Shown in pieces: positions 1 through 9,932 of a stretch of DNA of 64,000 bases. The position numbers and the translations under genes are program-made. Every line of letters starts with the position of its first letter. Within the stretch, counting starts at the first letter, position 1. The stretch is from Streptomyces sp. Tue6028 (lineage in GTDB: Bacteria; Actinomycetota; Actinomycetes; Streptomycetales; Streptomycetaceae): contig NZ_MLCE01000012.1 of the NCBI RefSeq assembly GCF_002300165.1, positions 248,001-312,000 of the forward strand. Direction: 5' to 3'. The notes below the pieces were generated by a model. The model did no database searches and had not been told where the DNA came from. It worked only from the letters and a program-made list of their open reading frames with translations.

Positions 1-1662
1 CTCGTCCCGCACTTCACGGGCGGCACGCTGCGCGGCCGGGTCACGGTCGCCGGGCGGGACACCCGCACGCACAAGCCGCGCGAGCTCGCGGACGTGGTGG
101 GCACGGTGGGCCAGGACCCGTTGTCCCACTTCGTGACGGACACGGTGGAGGACGAACTCGCCTACGGCATGGAGTCGCTGGGGCTCGCCCCGGACGTGAT
201 GCGCCGCCGGGTGGAGGAGACCCTCGACCTGCTGTCCCTCGCGGATCTGCGCGATCGGCCGATCTCGACCCTGTCCGGCGGCCAGCAGCAACGCGTGGCC
301 ATCGGCTCGGTCCTCACCCCGCACCCGAGCGTCCTGGTCCTCGACGAACCCACGTCGGCGCTGGACCCGGCCGCCGCCGAGGAGGTCCTCGCGGTGCTCC
401 AGCGGCTGGTGCACGACCTCGGTACGACGGTGCTCATGGCCGAGCACCGGCTGGAGCGCGTCGTGCAGTACGCGGACCGGCTCGTCCTCCTTCCCTCCCC
501 GGGCGCGGCGCCGGTCCTCGGCACCCCCGCGGAGGTGATGGCGGTGTCCCCGGTGTGTCCGCCGGTGGTGGAGCTCGGCCGGCTGGCCGGCTGGTCCCCG
601 CTCCCGCTGACGGTCCGCGACGCCCGGCGCAGGGCGGGCGACCTGCGCGAACGGCTCGCGCAGGCACCGGGCGGCGCCGGTCCGGCACAGCTCCGCGTGC
701 CGGCACAGCGAGACGGGGCGGGGCGAGACGGGGCGGCACGGCGGGACGAGACCGGCCGGAAGGCCGCAGCGGAACGGCGGGACGAGACCGGCCGGAAGGC
801 CGCAGCGGAACGGCGGCGGGAAGCGGCGCCGCAGGGCGTGCGCCCCGTCTCCGCGCTGGCACGGCTGCTGCGCCGCGGCGCCCCGGATGCACCGACGGAG
901 TCCCCGGGGGATCGGCCGGCGGTCGTGGAGTCGCTGGCCGTGCGGCGCGGTCGCATCGAGGCGCTGCGTCGGGTCGGCCTGACCGCAGCGCCCGGCGAGA
1001 CGATCGCCCTGATGGGCCGCAACGGCGCGGGTAAGTCCACGCTGCTCGGGGCGCTGGTCGGGCTCGTCGCGCCGGCGGCCGGTTCGGTCCTGGTCGGCGG
1101 GGCGGTGCCGCACCGCACGGCGCCCCGTGACCTCGTACGGCGGGTGGGTCTCGTGCCGCAGGAGCCGAGGGACCTGCTGTACGCGGACACGGTGGCCGCC
1201 GAGTGCGCCGCGGCCGACGAGGACGCCGGGGCCGCGGCCGGGACCTGCCGGGCGCTGGTGTCGGAGCTGCTGCCCGGCATCGCGGACGACACGCATCCCC
1301 GGGACCTGTCGGAGGGGCAGCGGCTGGCGCTCGCGCTGGCCGTCGTCCTGACGGCGCGTCCCCCGCTGCTGCTGCTCGACGAGCCGACCCGCGGCCTGGA
1401 CTACGCGGCCAAGGCCCGGCTGGTGACGGTGCTGCGCGGCCTGGCGGCCGAGGGGCACGCCATCGTCCTGGCCACGCACGACGTGGAGCTGGCCGCGGAG
1501 CTCGCCCACCGTGTCGTCATCCTGGCGGACGGCGAGGTCGTCGCGGACGGCCCCACCGCGGAGGTCGTCGTGGCCTCGCCGTCGTTCGCGCCGCAGGTCG
1601 GCAAGGTGCTCGCCCCGCTGCCCTGGCTCACGGTCGCCCAGGTCCGGGAGGCCCTGTCATGA
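1..1662 (+). CDS. ECF/CbiO-type dual ATP-binding protein, 5' end outside window
   Basis: Energy-coupling (A) subunit of an ECF-type ABC importer at the inner face of the membrane; two ATPase domains are fused in one chain. The frame is open from base 1, so the N-terminus and the first Walker A are missing. Visible in domain one: signature LSGGQQQRVAIGS (about 274-312) and Walker B VLVLDEPTSALDP. In domain two: Walker A GRNGAGKST (about 1018-1044), signature LSEGQRLALALAV and Walker B LLLLDEPTRGLD. The linker is Ala/Arg-rich and contains an exact 36-bp tandem duplication (745-780, 781-816) encoding DETGRKAAAERR twice. The stop overlaps the next start as ATGA, so the two are translationally coupled. 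The membrane T subunit is probably just upstream. Family is sure; the substrate is not visible. Confidence 0.93.
   Translation, partial: LVPHFTGGTLRGRVTVAGRDTRTHKPRELADVVGTVGQDPLSHFVTDTVEDELAYGMESLGLAPDVMRRRVEETLDLLSLADLRDRPISTLSGGQQQRVAIGSVLTPHPSVLVLDEPTSALDPAAAEEVLAVLQRLVHDLGTTVLMAEHRLERVVQYADRLVLLPSPGAAPVLGTPAEVMAVSPVCPPVVELGRLAGWSPLPLTVRDARRRAGDLRERLAQAPGGAGPAQLRVPAQRDGAGRDGAARRDETGRKAAAERRDETGRKAAAERRREAAPQGVRPVSALARLLRRGAPDAPTESPGDRPAVVESLAVRRGRIEALRRVGLTAAPGETIALMGRNGAGKSTLLGALVGLVAPAAGSVLVGGAVPHRTAPRDLVRRVGLVPQEPRDLLYADTVAAECAAADEDAGAAAGTCRALVSELLPGIADDTHPRDLSEGQRLALALAVVLTARPPLLLLDEPTRGLDYAAKARLVTVLRGLAAEGHAIVLATHDVELAAELAHRVVILADGEVVADGPTAEVVVASPSFAPQVGKVLAPLPWLTVAQVREALS
745..816 (+). 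repeat. Exact 36-bp tandem duplication in the EcfA linker
   Basis: Two identical 36-bp units, 745-780 and 781-816, in frame within the linker between the two ATPase domains. They add 12 residues (DETGRKAAAERR) and do not touch catalytic motifs. Probably a recent slippage or unequal crossover event. Confidence 0.9.
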
Positions 1663-2504
1663 CCGGACCCGCCACTCCCCGTCCCGCCCCGATCCAGCGC
1701 CAGGCGCGGGCCGTGCGCCTCGGGCCCCGCTCGGTGGCCGCGCTCGTCCTGGTGAGCGCCACCGGTGCCGCCGGATTCCTCTGGCCGCTGATCGCCGGGC
1801 CCGGTTCGCAGGTCGGCGCGCACGCGCAGGACGCGCCCTGGCTGTTCGCGGGGCTGCTGGTGCTGCTGGTCGCCGTGGTGGCCGCGACGATCTCGGAGTC
1901 GGGGCTCGGCCCGAAGGCCGTGGCGATGCTGGGCGTGCTGGCGGCGACGGGTGCGGCCCTGCGTCCGGTCGGGGCGGGCACCGCGGGGATCGAGCCGATG
2001 TTCTTCCTGATGGTGCTGAGCGGGCGGGTGCTCGGGCCGGGGTTCGGGTTCGTGCTCGGCTCCGTGACGATGTTCGCGTCGGCGCTGCTCACGGGCGGGG
2101 TCGGGCCGTGGATGCCGTTCCAGATGCTGTCGATGGGCTGGTTCACGATGGGCGCGGGCCTGCTGCCGGGCCCCGACCGGCTGCGCGGGCGTGCGGAGCT
2201 GGCGATGCTCGCGGCGTACGGGTTCCTGGCCGCGTTCGCGTACGGCACGGTCATGAATCTGGCCGGGTGGCCCTTCATGGACGCGCTGGCCTCGGACATC
2301 GCGTACGACCCGGACCGCGGCCTGCCCGGGAACCTGGCCCGGTTCCTGGCGTACTGCGTGGCCACCTCCCTGGGCTGGGACCTGGGCCGGGCGGTCGTCA
2401 CGGTCGTCCTGACCCTCGCGCTGGGCGCGACGCTCCTCAGGGCGCTGCGCAGGGCCACGCGCCGGGCCGCGTTCGAGGCGCCGGTCACATTCGAACCCCG
2501 GTGA
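1659..2504 (+). CDS. ECF transporter S component (substrate-binding membrane protein)
   Basis: 281 aa, ATG overlapping the preceding ATPase stop (ATGA). The protein has a short polar N-terminus and then about six hydrophobic segments (for example around LVLVSATGAAGFLWPLIAG and LLVLLVAVVAATI), with the small-residue-rich helices and the MFFLMVLSGRVLGPGFGFVLG stretch common in ECF S components of actinobacteria. It would bind the vitamin or metal in the membrane and dock on the T/A energising module. The gene follows its ATPase directly, as is usual. The substrate (cobalamin, riboflavin, thiamine precursor or other) cannot be assigned, and no riboswitch is visible inside the window because the operon promoter lies upstream. 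Confidence 0.85.
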   Translation: MTGPATPRPAPIQRQARAVRLGPRSVAALVLVSATGAAGFLWPLIAGPGSQVGAHAQDAPWLFAGLLVLLVAVVAATISESGLGPKAVAMLGVLAATGAALRPVGAGTAGIEPMFFLMVLSGRVLGPGFGFVLGSVTMFASALLTGGVGPWMPFQMLSMGWFTMGAGLLPGPDRLRGRAELAMLAAYGFLAAFAYGTVMNLAGWPFMDALASDIAYDPDRGLPGNLARFLAYCVATSLGWDLGRAVVTVVLTLALGATLLRALRRATRRAAFEAPVTFEPR

Positions 2505-2880
2505 GGTGCGGCCCAGGTCACACCGCCCGGTGACGGGGTGCGGGCGGTCGCGCACCCTGTGCCAGTTCCGGGGTGAAGCACCCCACAGGGCCTAAGTCAC
2601 ATCCTAACGGAGTTAGTAGGATAAATCGGACGCCATGTCCACGTCATTACAGCCTCTGACCTGCGGTTTGAGAGCCAGATCACACGAGGGACTTTCTCCG
2701 TGGATGCGACCACCACTAGTAAAAGGGGTCATTGCGGACGGGCTTCGAGGCTGTTTCTCTGGAGTCGTCGCCAGGCGCCGACGAGCCCACCCGGGCCGCG
2801 GCGCCGACGTATGCCGGACCTGCGCACCGCGTGGCAACGGACAGCGTGCGATCCCATGTCCCCGAAGAAAAAGGTTCTCC
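2505..2880 (+). promoter_or_regulatory. Long leader/intergenic region before the secreted transglycosylase-like gene
   Basis: 376 bp without a convincing gene. It is less GC-rich than its surroundings near 2590-2640. A short dyad, CTAAC (2604-2608) and GTTAG (2612-2616), sits at its start and could be an operator or promoter element. The remaining 240 bases resemble an untranslated leader. Streptomyces cell-wall hydrolase genes often carry a ydaO (c-di-AMP) riboswitch here, but I could not find its conserved core, so no riboswitch is called. Confidence 0.35.
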
Positions 2881-3300
2881 GTGTCCGTCTCCTTCATCCG
2901 CCGTGCCGTTGCCTCCCCGAAGAAGGCCCTCGCCGGTGCCGCCGTGGCCGCCGCCACGACCGGCATGGTGCTGGCCGCGGCCCCCGCCCAGGCCGCCGCG
3001 CCCACCTCCGCCTCCTCCGCTCAGTCGATCGCGCACCAGATGATCCCGGACGCCGCGCAGTTCAACGCCTTCAGCAAGATCGTCGAGCACGAGAGCGGCT
3101 GGAACGCCAGCGCCACGAACGCGTCCTCCGGCGCGTACGGCCTGGTCCAGGCCCTGCCCGGCTCGAAGATGGCGTCCGCCGGCGCCGACTGGAAGACCAA
3201 CCCCAAGACCCAGATCAAGTGGGGTCTGGACTACATGAACTCCCGCTACGGCAGCCCCATGGGCGCCTGGAGCTTCTGGCAGGCCAACGGCTGGTACTGA
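2881..3300 (+). CDS. Small secreted transglycosylase/lysozyme-like protein
   Basis: 139 aa from a GTG start with an AAGG-type site just upstream; longer upstream reading frames lack support because the signal peptide begins here. N-terminal signal peptide: SFIRRAVASPKKA, then an Ala-rich hydrophobic stretch ending APAQAAA. The mature part has a single SLT/lysozyme-like fold with the typical start FNAFSKIVEHESGWN (catalytic Glu in HESGWN), followed by SGAYGLVQALPGSKMASAG and a GLDYMNSRYGSP...AWSFWQANGWY ending. This is the usual short 'transglycosylase SLT domain' protein of Streptomyces. It probably cleaves peptidoglycan outside the membrane during growth or spore germination. Monocistronic, followed by a strong terminator. 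Confidence 0.88.
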   Translation: MSVSFIRRAVASPKKALAGAAVAAATTGMVLAAAPAQAAAPTSASSAQSIAHQMIPDAAQFNAFSKIVEHESGWNASATNASSGAYGLVQALPGSKMASAGADWKTNPKTQIKWGLDYMNSRYGSPMGAWSFWQANGWY

Positions 3301-3323
3301 TCAGCCCGAGCCTCACCCCGTAC

Positions 3324-3366
3324 GCGAAGGCGGCGGCCCCCCGATCCCCGGGGCCGCCGCCTTCGC
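3324..3366. terminator. Bidirectional hairpin terminator
   Basis: Perfect 17-bp arms (GCGAAGGCGGCGGCCCC at 3324-3340 and its complement at 3350-3366) with a 9-base loop. It lies between the convergent transglycosylase-like and lipase genes. Confidence 0.85.
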
Positions 3367-3422
3367 CATGCCGTCACACCGTCCGGCGGCCCCGCGGACC
3401 CCGGCCGCCGACGGCAGCGGTC

Positions 3423-4682
3423 TCACTCACCGCTGACGGAGTCGAAGAACCGCACCACCTGCGGCGCCGACACCGCGAACGAGCCGAAGTGGTCCACGTC
3501 TCCCTGGTCGACGAGCTCCGCCCGCTTCCCGTGCCCGGCCAGCTGCCGGGCACAGCTGCGCGCGTTCGCGATCGGCACGTCGGTGTCGGCCGCCCCCGCG
3601 TACAGGCGCACCGGCACCCGCGGCTTCCAGTCGCAGGTGTGGTCCGCGCCACGGATCGCGTCCAGCAGCGCGCCGGCGGGATGCCGCATCCGCTCGGCGA
3701 AGGCCGGCGTCAGCATCTCCCCCACGGTCGGCGGCAGCGCGCCGAGGATGTCCTCCTCCTCGTGCGCCCCGTCGTACAGCCCCTCGACGCGGCTCGCGTA
3801 CGGCTCGCGGAATGCCTCGGCGGGGTCCTTGTAGATCGGGTGCAGCCGGTTCTGCGCGACCAGCCAGTACGAGGTGTAGAGGACACCGCTCGTGTCGTTG
3901 ACCCGCCCGTCGAACAGGGCCGGGATCTCCTCCCCCTCCAGGTCGTACGGTCCGCTGACCGGGGCGAGCGCCTTCAGCCGGAAGTGTCCGTCCGCGCCGT
4001 TCTGCAGGGCCCTTCCGAGGGCCATCGCGACCTGCCCGCCCTGGGAGAAGCCGGTCGCGTAGACGTCTGTGGTCAGCGGCCGGCCCAGCCGGTCCGCGGC
4101 GGCGCGGGCCGCGCGCAGCATGTCGACCGAGGCGGTCACCGAGGACCGGGTGTCCATGTAGGGGTGGCGGCCGGGGCCCTCGCCCAGGCCCAGGTAGTCG
4201 GGCGCGGCCACCGCGCGGCCGGCGCCGGCGTGCAGATAGGACGGGACGCGGCCGAAGTCCTCTCCGACGGAGGGCGCGTAGGCGCGGGCGACCATCGTGC
4301 CGTGCGTGTCGGAGACGAGGTCGAGCCGGTGCCTTCCCCCGGCGGGCAGGGTGAGCAGGCCGGTGGCGAGGGTCGGTGCGCCGTGCGGATCGACGGTCCG
4401 GTAGGTGAGGCGGTACGACCGCACGCCGTACCGCACGGGGTCCGTGGCCGTCTCCCGTTCGGCCAGGAACCTCCGCACCGCGTCGGCGTCGTGCGAGGCG
4501 ACCGGCACGACGGAGACGAGGGCGCCGCGCGCGGCCGGGCCCCGGCGGTCGGCCGCCACGGCCGCCGGTGCCGCGGCGAGTCCGGCGAGCAGTAGTGCCG
4601 CACCGGCGGCGATCGCCCGCCGGGTGCGCCGGTGGCGGCGTGTTCGTATGGATCCGACGTTCCTGCGCGTGTTATCGCTCAT
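3423..4682 (-). CDS. Secreted lipase / alpha-beta hydrolase (secretory lipase family)
   Basis: 419 aa from the ATG giving MSDNTRRNVGS; an upstream extension in the same frame lacks a signal sequence context. The N-terminus is Arg-rich (RTRRHRRTRRA) followed by a hydrophobic stretch ending PAAVAA, so it is exported. The nucleophile elbow is GFSQGGQVA (GxSxG type), with later acid in YAGAADTDVP and His in DVDHFGSF near the C-terminus, which completes the catalytic triad. The length fits secretory lipases (LIP family), which split triacylglycerols or other esters. Divergent from the DUF1275 gene across a perfect palindrome, suggesting a shared regulator. The exact substrate is unknown. Confidence 0.85.
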   Translation of the reverse strand: MSDNTRRNVGSIRTRRHRRTRRAIAAGAALLLAGLAAAPAAVAADRRGPAARGALVSVVPVASHDADAVRRFLAERETATDPVRYGVRSYRLTYRTVDPHGAPTLATGLLTLPAGGRHRLDLVSDTHGTMVARAYAPSVGEDFGRVPSYLHAGAGRAVAAPDYLGLGEGPGRHPYMDTRSSVTASVDMLRAARAAADRLGRPLTTDVYATGFSQGGQVAMALGRALQNGADGHFRLKALAPVSGPYDLEGEEIPALFDGRVNDTSGVLYTSYWLVAQNRLHPIYKDPAEAFREPYASRVEGLYDGAHEEEDILGALPPTVGEMLTPAFAERMRHPAGALLDAIRGADHTCDWKPRVPVRLYAGAADTDVPIANARSCARQLAGHGKRAELVDQGDVDHFGSFAVSAPQVVRFFDSVSGE

Positions 4683-4737
4683 GGGGTCGACGCTACGGAC
4701 GCGCGCCGGGCGTCGACATCCGACGATCCCCCGCGTC

Positions 4738-4761
4738 CGTGGTGGACCTGGGTCCACCACG
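4738..4761. promoter_or_regulatory. Perfect palindrome, probable operator in lipase/DUF1275 divergent region
   Basis: 11-bp arms CGTGGTGGACC and GGTCCACCACG around a 2-base centre. It lies 55 bp upstream of the lipase start and 25 bp upstream of the DUF1275 start, a position suited to a repressor acting on both promoters. No regulator gene is adjacent. Confidence 0.6.
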
Positions 4762-4785
4762 CCTGTCCCGCTGACCGGAGGCCCG

Positions 4786-5472
4786 ATGACCACGGAGACG
4801 GAGAAGCCGCACGACCGGGAGGAGCGCGGACTGCGGCTGGTGGGGGTGCTGCTGGGGCTCACGGTCGTCAGCGGGATCGTCGACGCGGTGAGCTATCTGG
4901 GGCTCGGGCACGTCTTCACCGCGAACATGACCGGCAATGTGGTGGTCCTCGGCTTCGCCGCCGCGGGTGCGCCGGGCTTCTCCACCACGCACTCGCTGGT
5001 GTCCCTGGGGTCGTTCCTGGTGGGGGCGGTGGGGGGCGGGCGCTCCGGACGGCGGTTGGGCACGGGCTCCCGCCGCACCTGGGTGCGGATCATCCTCTGC
5101 GCGGAGGCGCTCCTGGTCGGCGCGACGGCGCTGGTGGCCCACCTCGCGCCCGGCAGGACGGGCACCGTGTACACGCTGATCGCCGTGACGGCCTTCGCGA
5201 TGGGCCTGCGCAACGCGACCGTCCGCAAGCTGGGCGTGCCGGACCTGACGACCACCGTGCTGACGATGACGCTCACGGGCCTGGCCGCCGACTCTCGGCT
5301 GGGCGGCGGGCAGGGCAGCCGTTCCCCCCGCCGTACGGCCTCGGTCGTCGCGATGCTGGCGGGCGCGGTGCTCGGCGCGTGGCTGGTGCTGCACCACGGC
5401 CTGGGTCTGCCGCTGCTGGTCGCGGCGCTGCTGTCCGGGGTGCTGGCGGTGACGGCGTCGGGCCGCGAGTGA
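4786..5472 (+). CDS. DUF1275 (YoaK) family membrane protein
   Basis: 228 aa, ATG preceded by ACCGGAGGC. Typical DUF1275 features: an early LTVVSGIVDAVSYLGLGHVFTANMTGN region (VDA..YL..G.VF.ANMTGN is the family hallmark), then five to six hydrophobic helices, including the VTAFAMGLRNATVRKLGVPDLTTTVLT segment with its family-typical MG.RNA pattern. The function of the family is unknown; an integral membrane carrier is suspected. Its divergent arrangement with the secreted lipase might suggest co-regulation. Confidence 0.85.
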   Translation: MTTETEKPHDREERGLRLVGVLLGLTVVSGIVDAVSYLGLGHVFTANMTGNVVVLGFAAAGAPGFSTTHSLVSLGSFLVGAVGGGRSGRRLGTGSRRTWVRIILCAEALLVGATALVAHLAPGRTGTVYTLIAVTAFAMGLRNATVRKLGVPDLTTTVLTMTLTGLAADSRLGGGQGSRSPRRTASVVAMLAGAVLGAWLVLHHGLGLPLLVAALLSGVLAVTASGRE

Positions 5473-5501
5473 CGGCGGACGGGACACGCTCGCGTCGGCG
5501 C

Positions 5502-5553
5502 CCCGCGGGAGGCAGGGGCGGGGCGTAGGGGGGATGCCCCTGCCTCCCGCGGG
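5502..5553. terminator. Bidirectional hairpin terminator
   Basis: Perfect 18-bp arms at 5502-5519 and 5536-5553 (CCCGCGGGAGGCAGGGGC and complement), 16-base loop, between the convergent DUF1275 and P450 genes. Confidence 0.85.
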
Positions 5554-5604
5554 ACGGGCCGACGGCACCGGGAGTCCGTCGGCCCGAGCGTGTGACCGCG
5601 TCGC

Positions 5605-6840
5605 TCAGCGGTGGCTGACCTGGAGTTCCTTGACGCCGTTGATCCAGGCGGAGCGCAGCCGGCGCGGGTCGCCGGTGAGCCGGAGGTCGGGCATGGCGTC
5701 GGCGATGGCGTTGAAGATGAGGTCGATCTCCAGGACGGCCAGGGACTTGCCCAGGCAGTAGTGCGGGCCGCCTCCGCCGAAGCCGAGGTGCGGGTTGGGG
5801 TCGCGGGTGACGTCGAAGACCTCCGGGTGGTCGAAGACGTCGGGGTCGTGGTTGGCGGAGGAGTAGAAGATGCCGACGCGGTCGCCCTTCTTGATCTGCT
5901 TGCCGCCGAGTTCGGTGTCCTGGGTGGCGGTGCGCTGGAAGGAGACGACGGGGGTGGCCCAGCGGACGATCTCCTCGGCGGCCGTGGCCGGGCGCTCCCT
6001 CTTGTACAGCTCCCACTGCTCGGGGTGGGTGAGGAAGGCGTGCATGCCGTGGGTGATGGCGTTGCGGGTGGTCTCGTTCCCGGCGACGGAGAGCATCAGC
6101 ACGAAGAAGCCGAACTCGTCGGAGGCGAGGTTGCCCTCGTCCTCGGCGGCGACGAGCGTGGTGACGAGGTCCTTGGCCGGGCACTGCTTGCGGTCGGCGG
6201 CCATGTTCATGGCGTAGGCGATGAGTTCGGTGGCCGACTCGGCGCCGACCTCCTCGGTGATGGCGTACTCCGGGTCGTCGTACGCGATCATCTTGTTGGA
6301 CCAGTCGAAAATCTTGGCGCGGTCGTCCTGCGGGACACCGATCAGCTCGGCTATCGCCTGGAGGGGCAGTTCACAGGCGACCTGGGTGACGAAGTCGAAG
6401 GAACCGGAGTGGGCACGGGCGGTCTCGACGATCGCGCGGGCGCGAGTGCGCAGGGTGTCCTCCAGCGCGCGGATGGCGCGCGGGGTGAAGACGCGCTGCA
6501 CGATCTGCCGGACACGGGTGTGCTCGGGCGGGTCCATGTTGAGCAGGATGAGCCGCTGGGCGTCGATGGCGTCGCGCTCGATGTGCTCGTTGAACCGGAT
6601 GATGGCCGTGTTGACGGTGGAGGAGAAGATCTCCGGGTGGGTGGAGACGTACTTGACGTCCACGTGCCGGGTGACGGCCCAGTAGCCCTCGTCCTGGAAA
6701 CCGGCGAGATTGGACGGCTGAGCCACCCAGTGGACCGGTTCGACACGGCGCAGTTCGGCGAACTCCGGCAGGGGCACACGGTCGCGCAGCAGATCGGGGT
6801 CGGTGAAGTCGAACCCGTCGGGGAGCGCTGGACAGGGCAT
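5605..6840 (-). CDS. Cytochrome P450, CYP125-like steroid C26/C27 monooxygenase
   Basis: 411 aa from the ATG giving MPCPALPDGFDFTDPD, with GGAG about 13 bases upstream. The I-helix AGNETTRN, ExxR in EEIVRW and the heme loop FGGGGPHYCLG (Cys362) are intact. Many stretches match what I recall of mycobacterial CYP125A1: PPGFDFTDP-like start, LNMDPPEHTR, CELPLQAIAELIGVPQDDR, HPEQWELYKRERP, EEIVRWATPVVSFQRTA and a C-terminal RLRSAWINGVKE. CYP125 enzymes oxidise the terminal methyl of cholesterol or cholestenone in the cytosol and start side-chain degradation. It is divergent from a FadA5-like thiolase, which supports the role. Ferredoxin and reductase partners are not in view. Confidence 0.87.
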   Translation of the reverse strand: MPCPALPDGFDFTDPDLLRDRVPLPEFAELRRVEPVHWVAQPSNLAGFQDEGYWAVTRHVDVKYVSTHPEIFSSTVNTAIIRFNEHIERDAIDAQRLILLNMDPPEHTRVRQIVQRVFTPRAIRALEDTLRTRARAIVETARAHSGSFDFVTQVACELPLQAIAELIGVPQDDRAKIFDWSNKMIAYDDPEYAITEEVGAESATELIAYAMNMAADRKQCPAKDLVTTLVAAEDEGNLASDEFGFFVLMLSVAGNETTRNAITHGMHAFLTHPEQWELYKRERPATAAEEIVRWATPVVSFQRTATQDTELGGKQIKKGDRVGIFYSSANHDPDVFDHPEVFDVTRDPNPHLGFGGGGPHYCLGKSLAVLEIDLIFNAIADAMPDLRLTGDPRRLRSAWINGVKELQVSHR

Positions 6841-7016
6841 CGGCAACTCACTCCTGCCATCTGACGGTCCATCAGGAATTGCCGTGAAGGTAGTAACGGG
6901 TTCCACAACTCGCAAGAGGCGCGGCATCCCCAATTGCGTGCGGGATTCGTGCAGATCGCGACTTCCGAGGCTGCACGACCCTTGCGGTGGTGGACGCGAT
7001 GTCAGCAGACTGCACA

Positions 7017-8535
<1,519 letters not shown>

Positions 8536-9435
8536 AGCGTTCCTCCATCACGTGCCGGATCAGCATCGCCGAGTCCCTGAGGGAGAGCGCGGCGGCTTGA
8601 AGGTGATCGTAACGGAGCGAACAGTCCCTGACCGTGGCCGGGTTCGCAGTCGGATGGCCGCTCCCGTAACTCTCGGTGTAGACGATGGCGGGGTCGGTGG
8701 CGAAGCGATAGAGAGTGAACGAGCCGGTGAGCCCGGCGTGCGCACCGGCTTTGAAGGGCAGCACCTGAATGTTGACCCGGGGATCGTGCTCGAACGCCAA
8801 CAAGTGCGCCAGTTGGCCCCGCATGGTGCCCGGCCCACCGATCTCCTGGTAGAGAGCGGCTTCGCTCAGGACCATCCAGAAGACGGGCGGCTCACCCGCC
8901 TCGAAGATGCGCTGGCGCGCCAACCGTACGGCGGTGCGGTCGTCGAGGTCCCTGCGGTCGAGCGCACCGAGCGTGGCCCGCACATACGCGTCGGTCTGGA
9001 GCAGGCCGTGGACCATGCCCATCTGGAATGTGCAGATCTCCGTCGCCCGCACTTCCAACTCCGCAACCTGTTGGAACCAGGCGGGCACATGACTGCGCAA
9101 CACCAGCCCCACCAACCGCGACAACAACCCGCCCGTCCCTAGCGCCGCGTCCACCCGTTCGCTGAACTCGGGCGTGGGCAGTTTGCGGGCCGTCTCGATC
9201 TGGCCGACCAGCGAACCGGTGTAGTTGACGATGTCCCCGAGCTGCTTCTGCGTGAGCCCCGCGGCCTCGCGATGGCGGCGCAGTTCGAAGCCGTAGTAGT
9301 CGAGCGGCGAGGCACCCGGGTCGAGGGAGCTGATGTGGGTCACGCACGGCCCCTTCTCGTACGGCTCGGCCAACAGCGGTACCAGTTGCATCCGTTCGGT
9401 AGCCCAGAGTAGTCGCGCGAGGCCAGCCTCGACGT

Positions 9436-9855
9436 GTGAACGAATACTTTCCCCCCACGCTGCTGGGCCCCCGTCCCGCCCAGTACCGCATCCGTCTCAC
9501 GGCGGGTGAGCACTCGGCCCGGCACATCCGCCGGATCGCCCGCTCGTGCCTGGAGGAATGGGAACTGGCAGAGGCGGCGGACTCCGTGGAGCTGGCGCTC
9601 ACCGAGCTGCTCGCCAACGTCGTCCGCCATGTCCCCGACCGCCGTTGCGTGGTGGTGCTGCTGCGGCTGGCGGCGGGTGTGCGGGGGGAGGTCACCGACG
9701 GTCACCCGCAACTGCCCGCCGCCCGGACCGAGTTGCGGCCGGAGGCGGAGAACGGCCGCGGGCTCGTCCTGCTCGACGCGGTGGTCGACAAGTGGGGAGT
9801 GGATCCCGAACCGGGCGGCGGCAAGACCGTGTGGTTCGAGTGCTCCGCCCCCTGA
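9436..9855 (+). CDS. Anti-sigma-factor-like ATP-binding protein (HATPase_c_2)
   Basis: 139 aa from GTG. The single GHKL-type ATPase domain shows the N-box ELALTELLANVVRHV and the later NGRGLVLLDAVVDKWGV (G1 box) and GKTVWFE (end of fold). No receiver or sensor domain. Such SpoIIAB/RsbW-like proteins may bind a sigma factor or an anti-anti-sigma factor. It is divergent from the XRE gene in the three-gene arrangement typical of AbaA/WhiJ-type loci, so it probably acts in the same circuit; the partner sigma factor is not in view. Confidence 0.88.
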   Translation: MNEYFPPTLLGPRPAQYRIRLTAGEHSARHIRRIARSCLEEWELAEAADSVELALTELLANVVRHVPDRRCVVVLLRLAAGVRGEVTDGHPQLPAARTELRPEAENGRGLVLLDAVVDKWGVDPEPGGGKTVWFECSAP

Positions 9856-9932
9856 GCCGGGCACCCGGCCGCGGGGAACGGCTTCCTGTGCGGCCCCGAT
9901 GAACGCGTCCGGTCGGTTTCGCGTCTTCCCAC

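Noticed and set aside
2505-2880. ydaO (c-di-AMP) riboswitch before the transglycosylase-like gene
   Set aside because: The position and gene type fit, but the conserved core motifs were not found.
3374-4600. Plus-strand open frames over the lipase gene (for example 2700-4595)
   Set aside because: They are Arg/Pro-rich shadow frames of GC-rich codons; the minus-strand lipase has a signal peptide, GxSxG and full family features.
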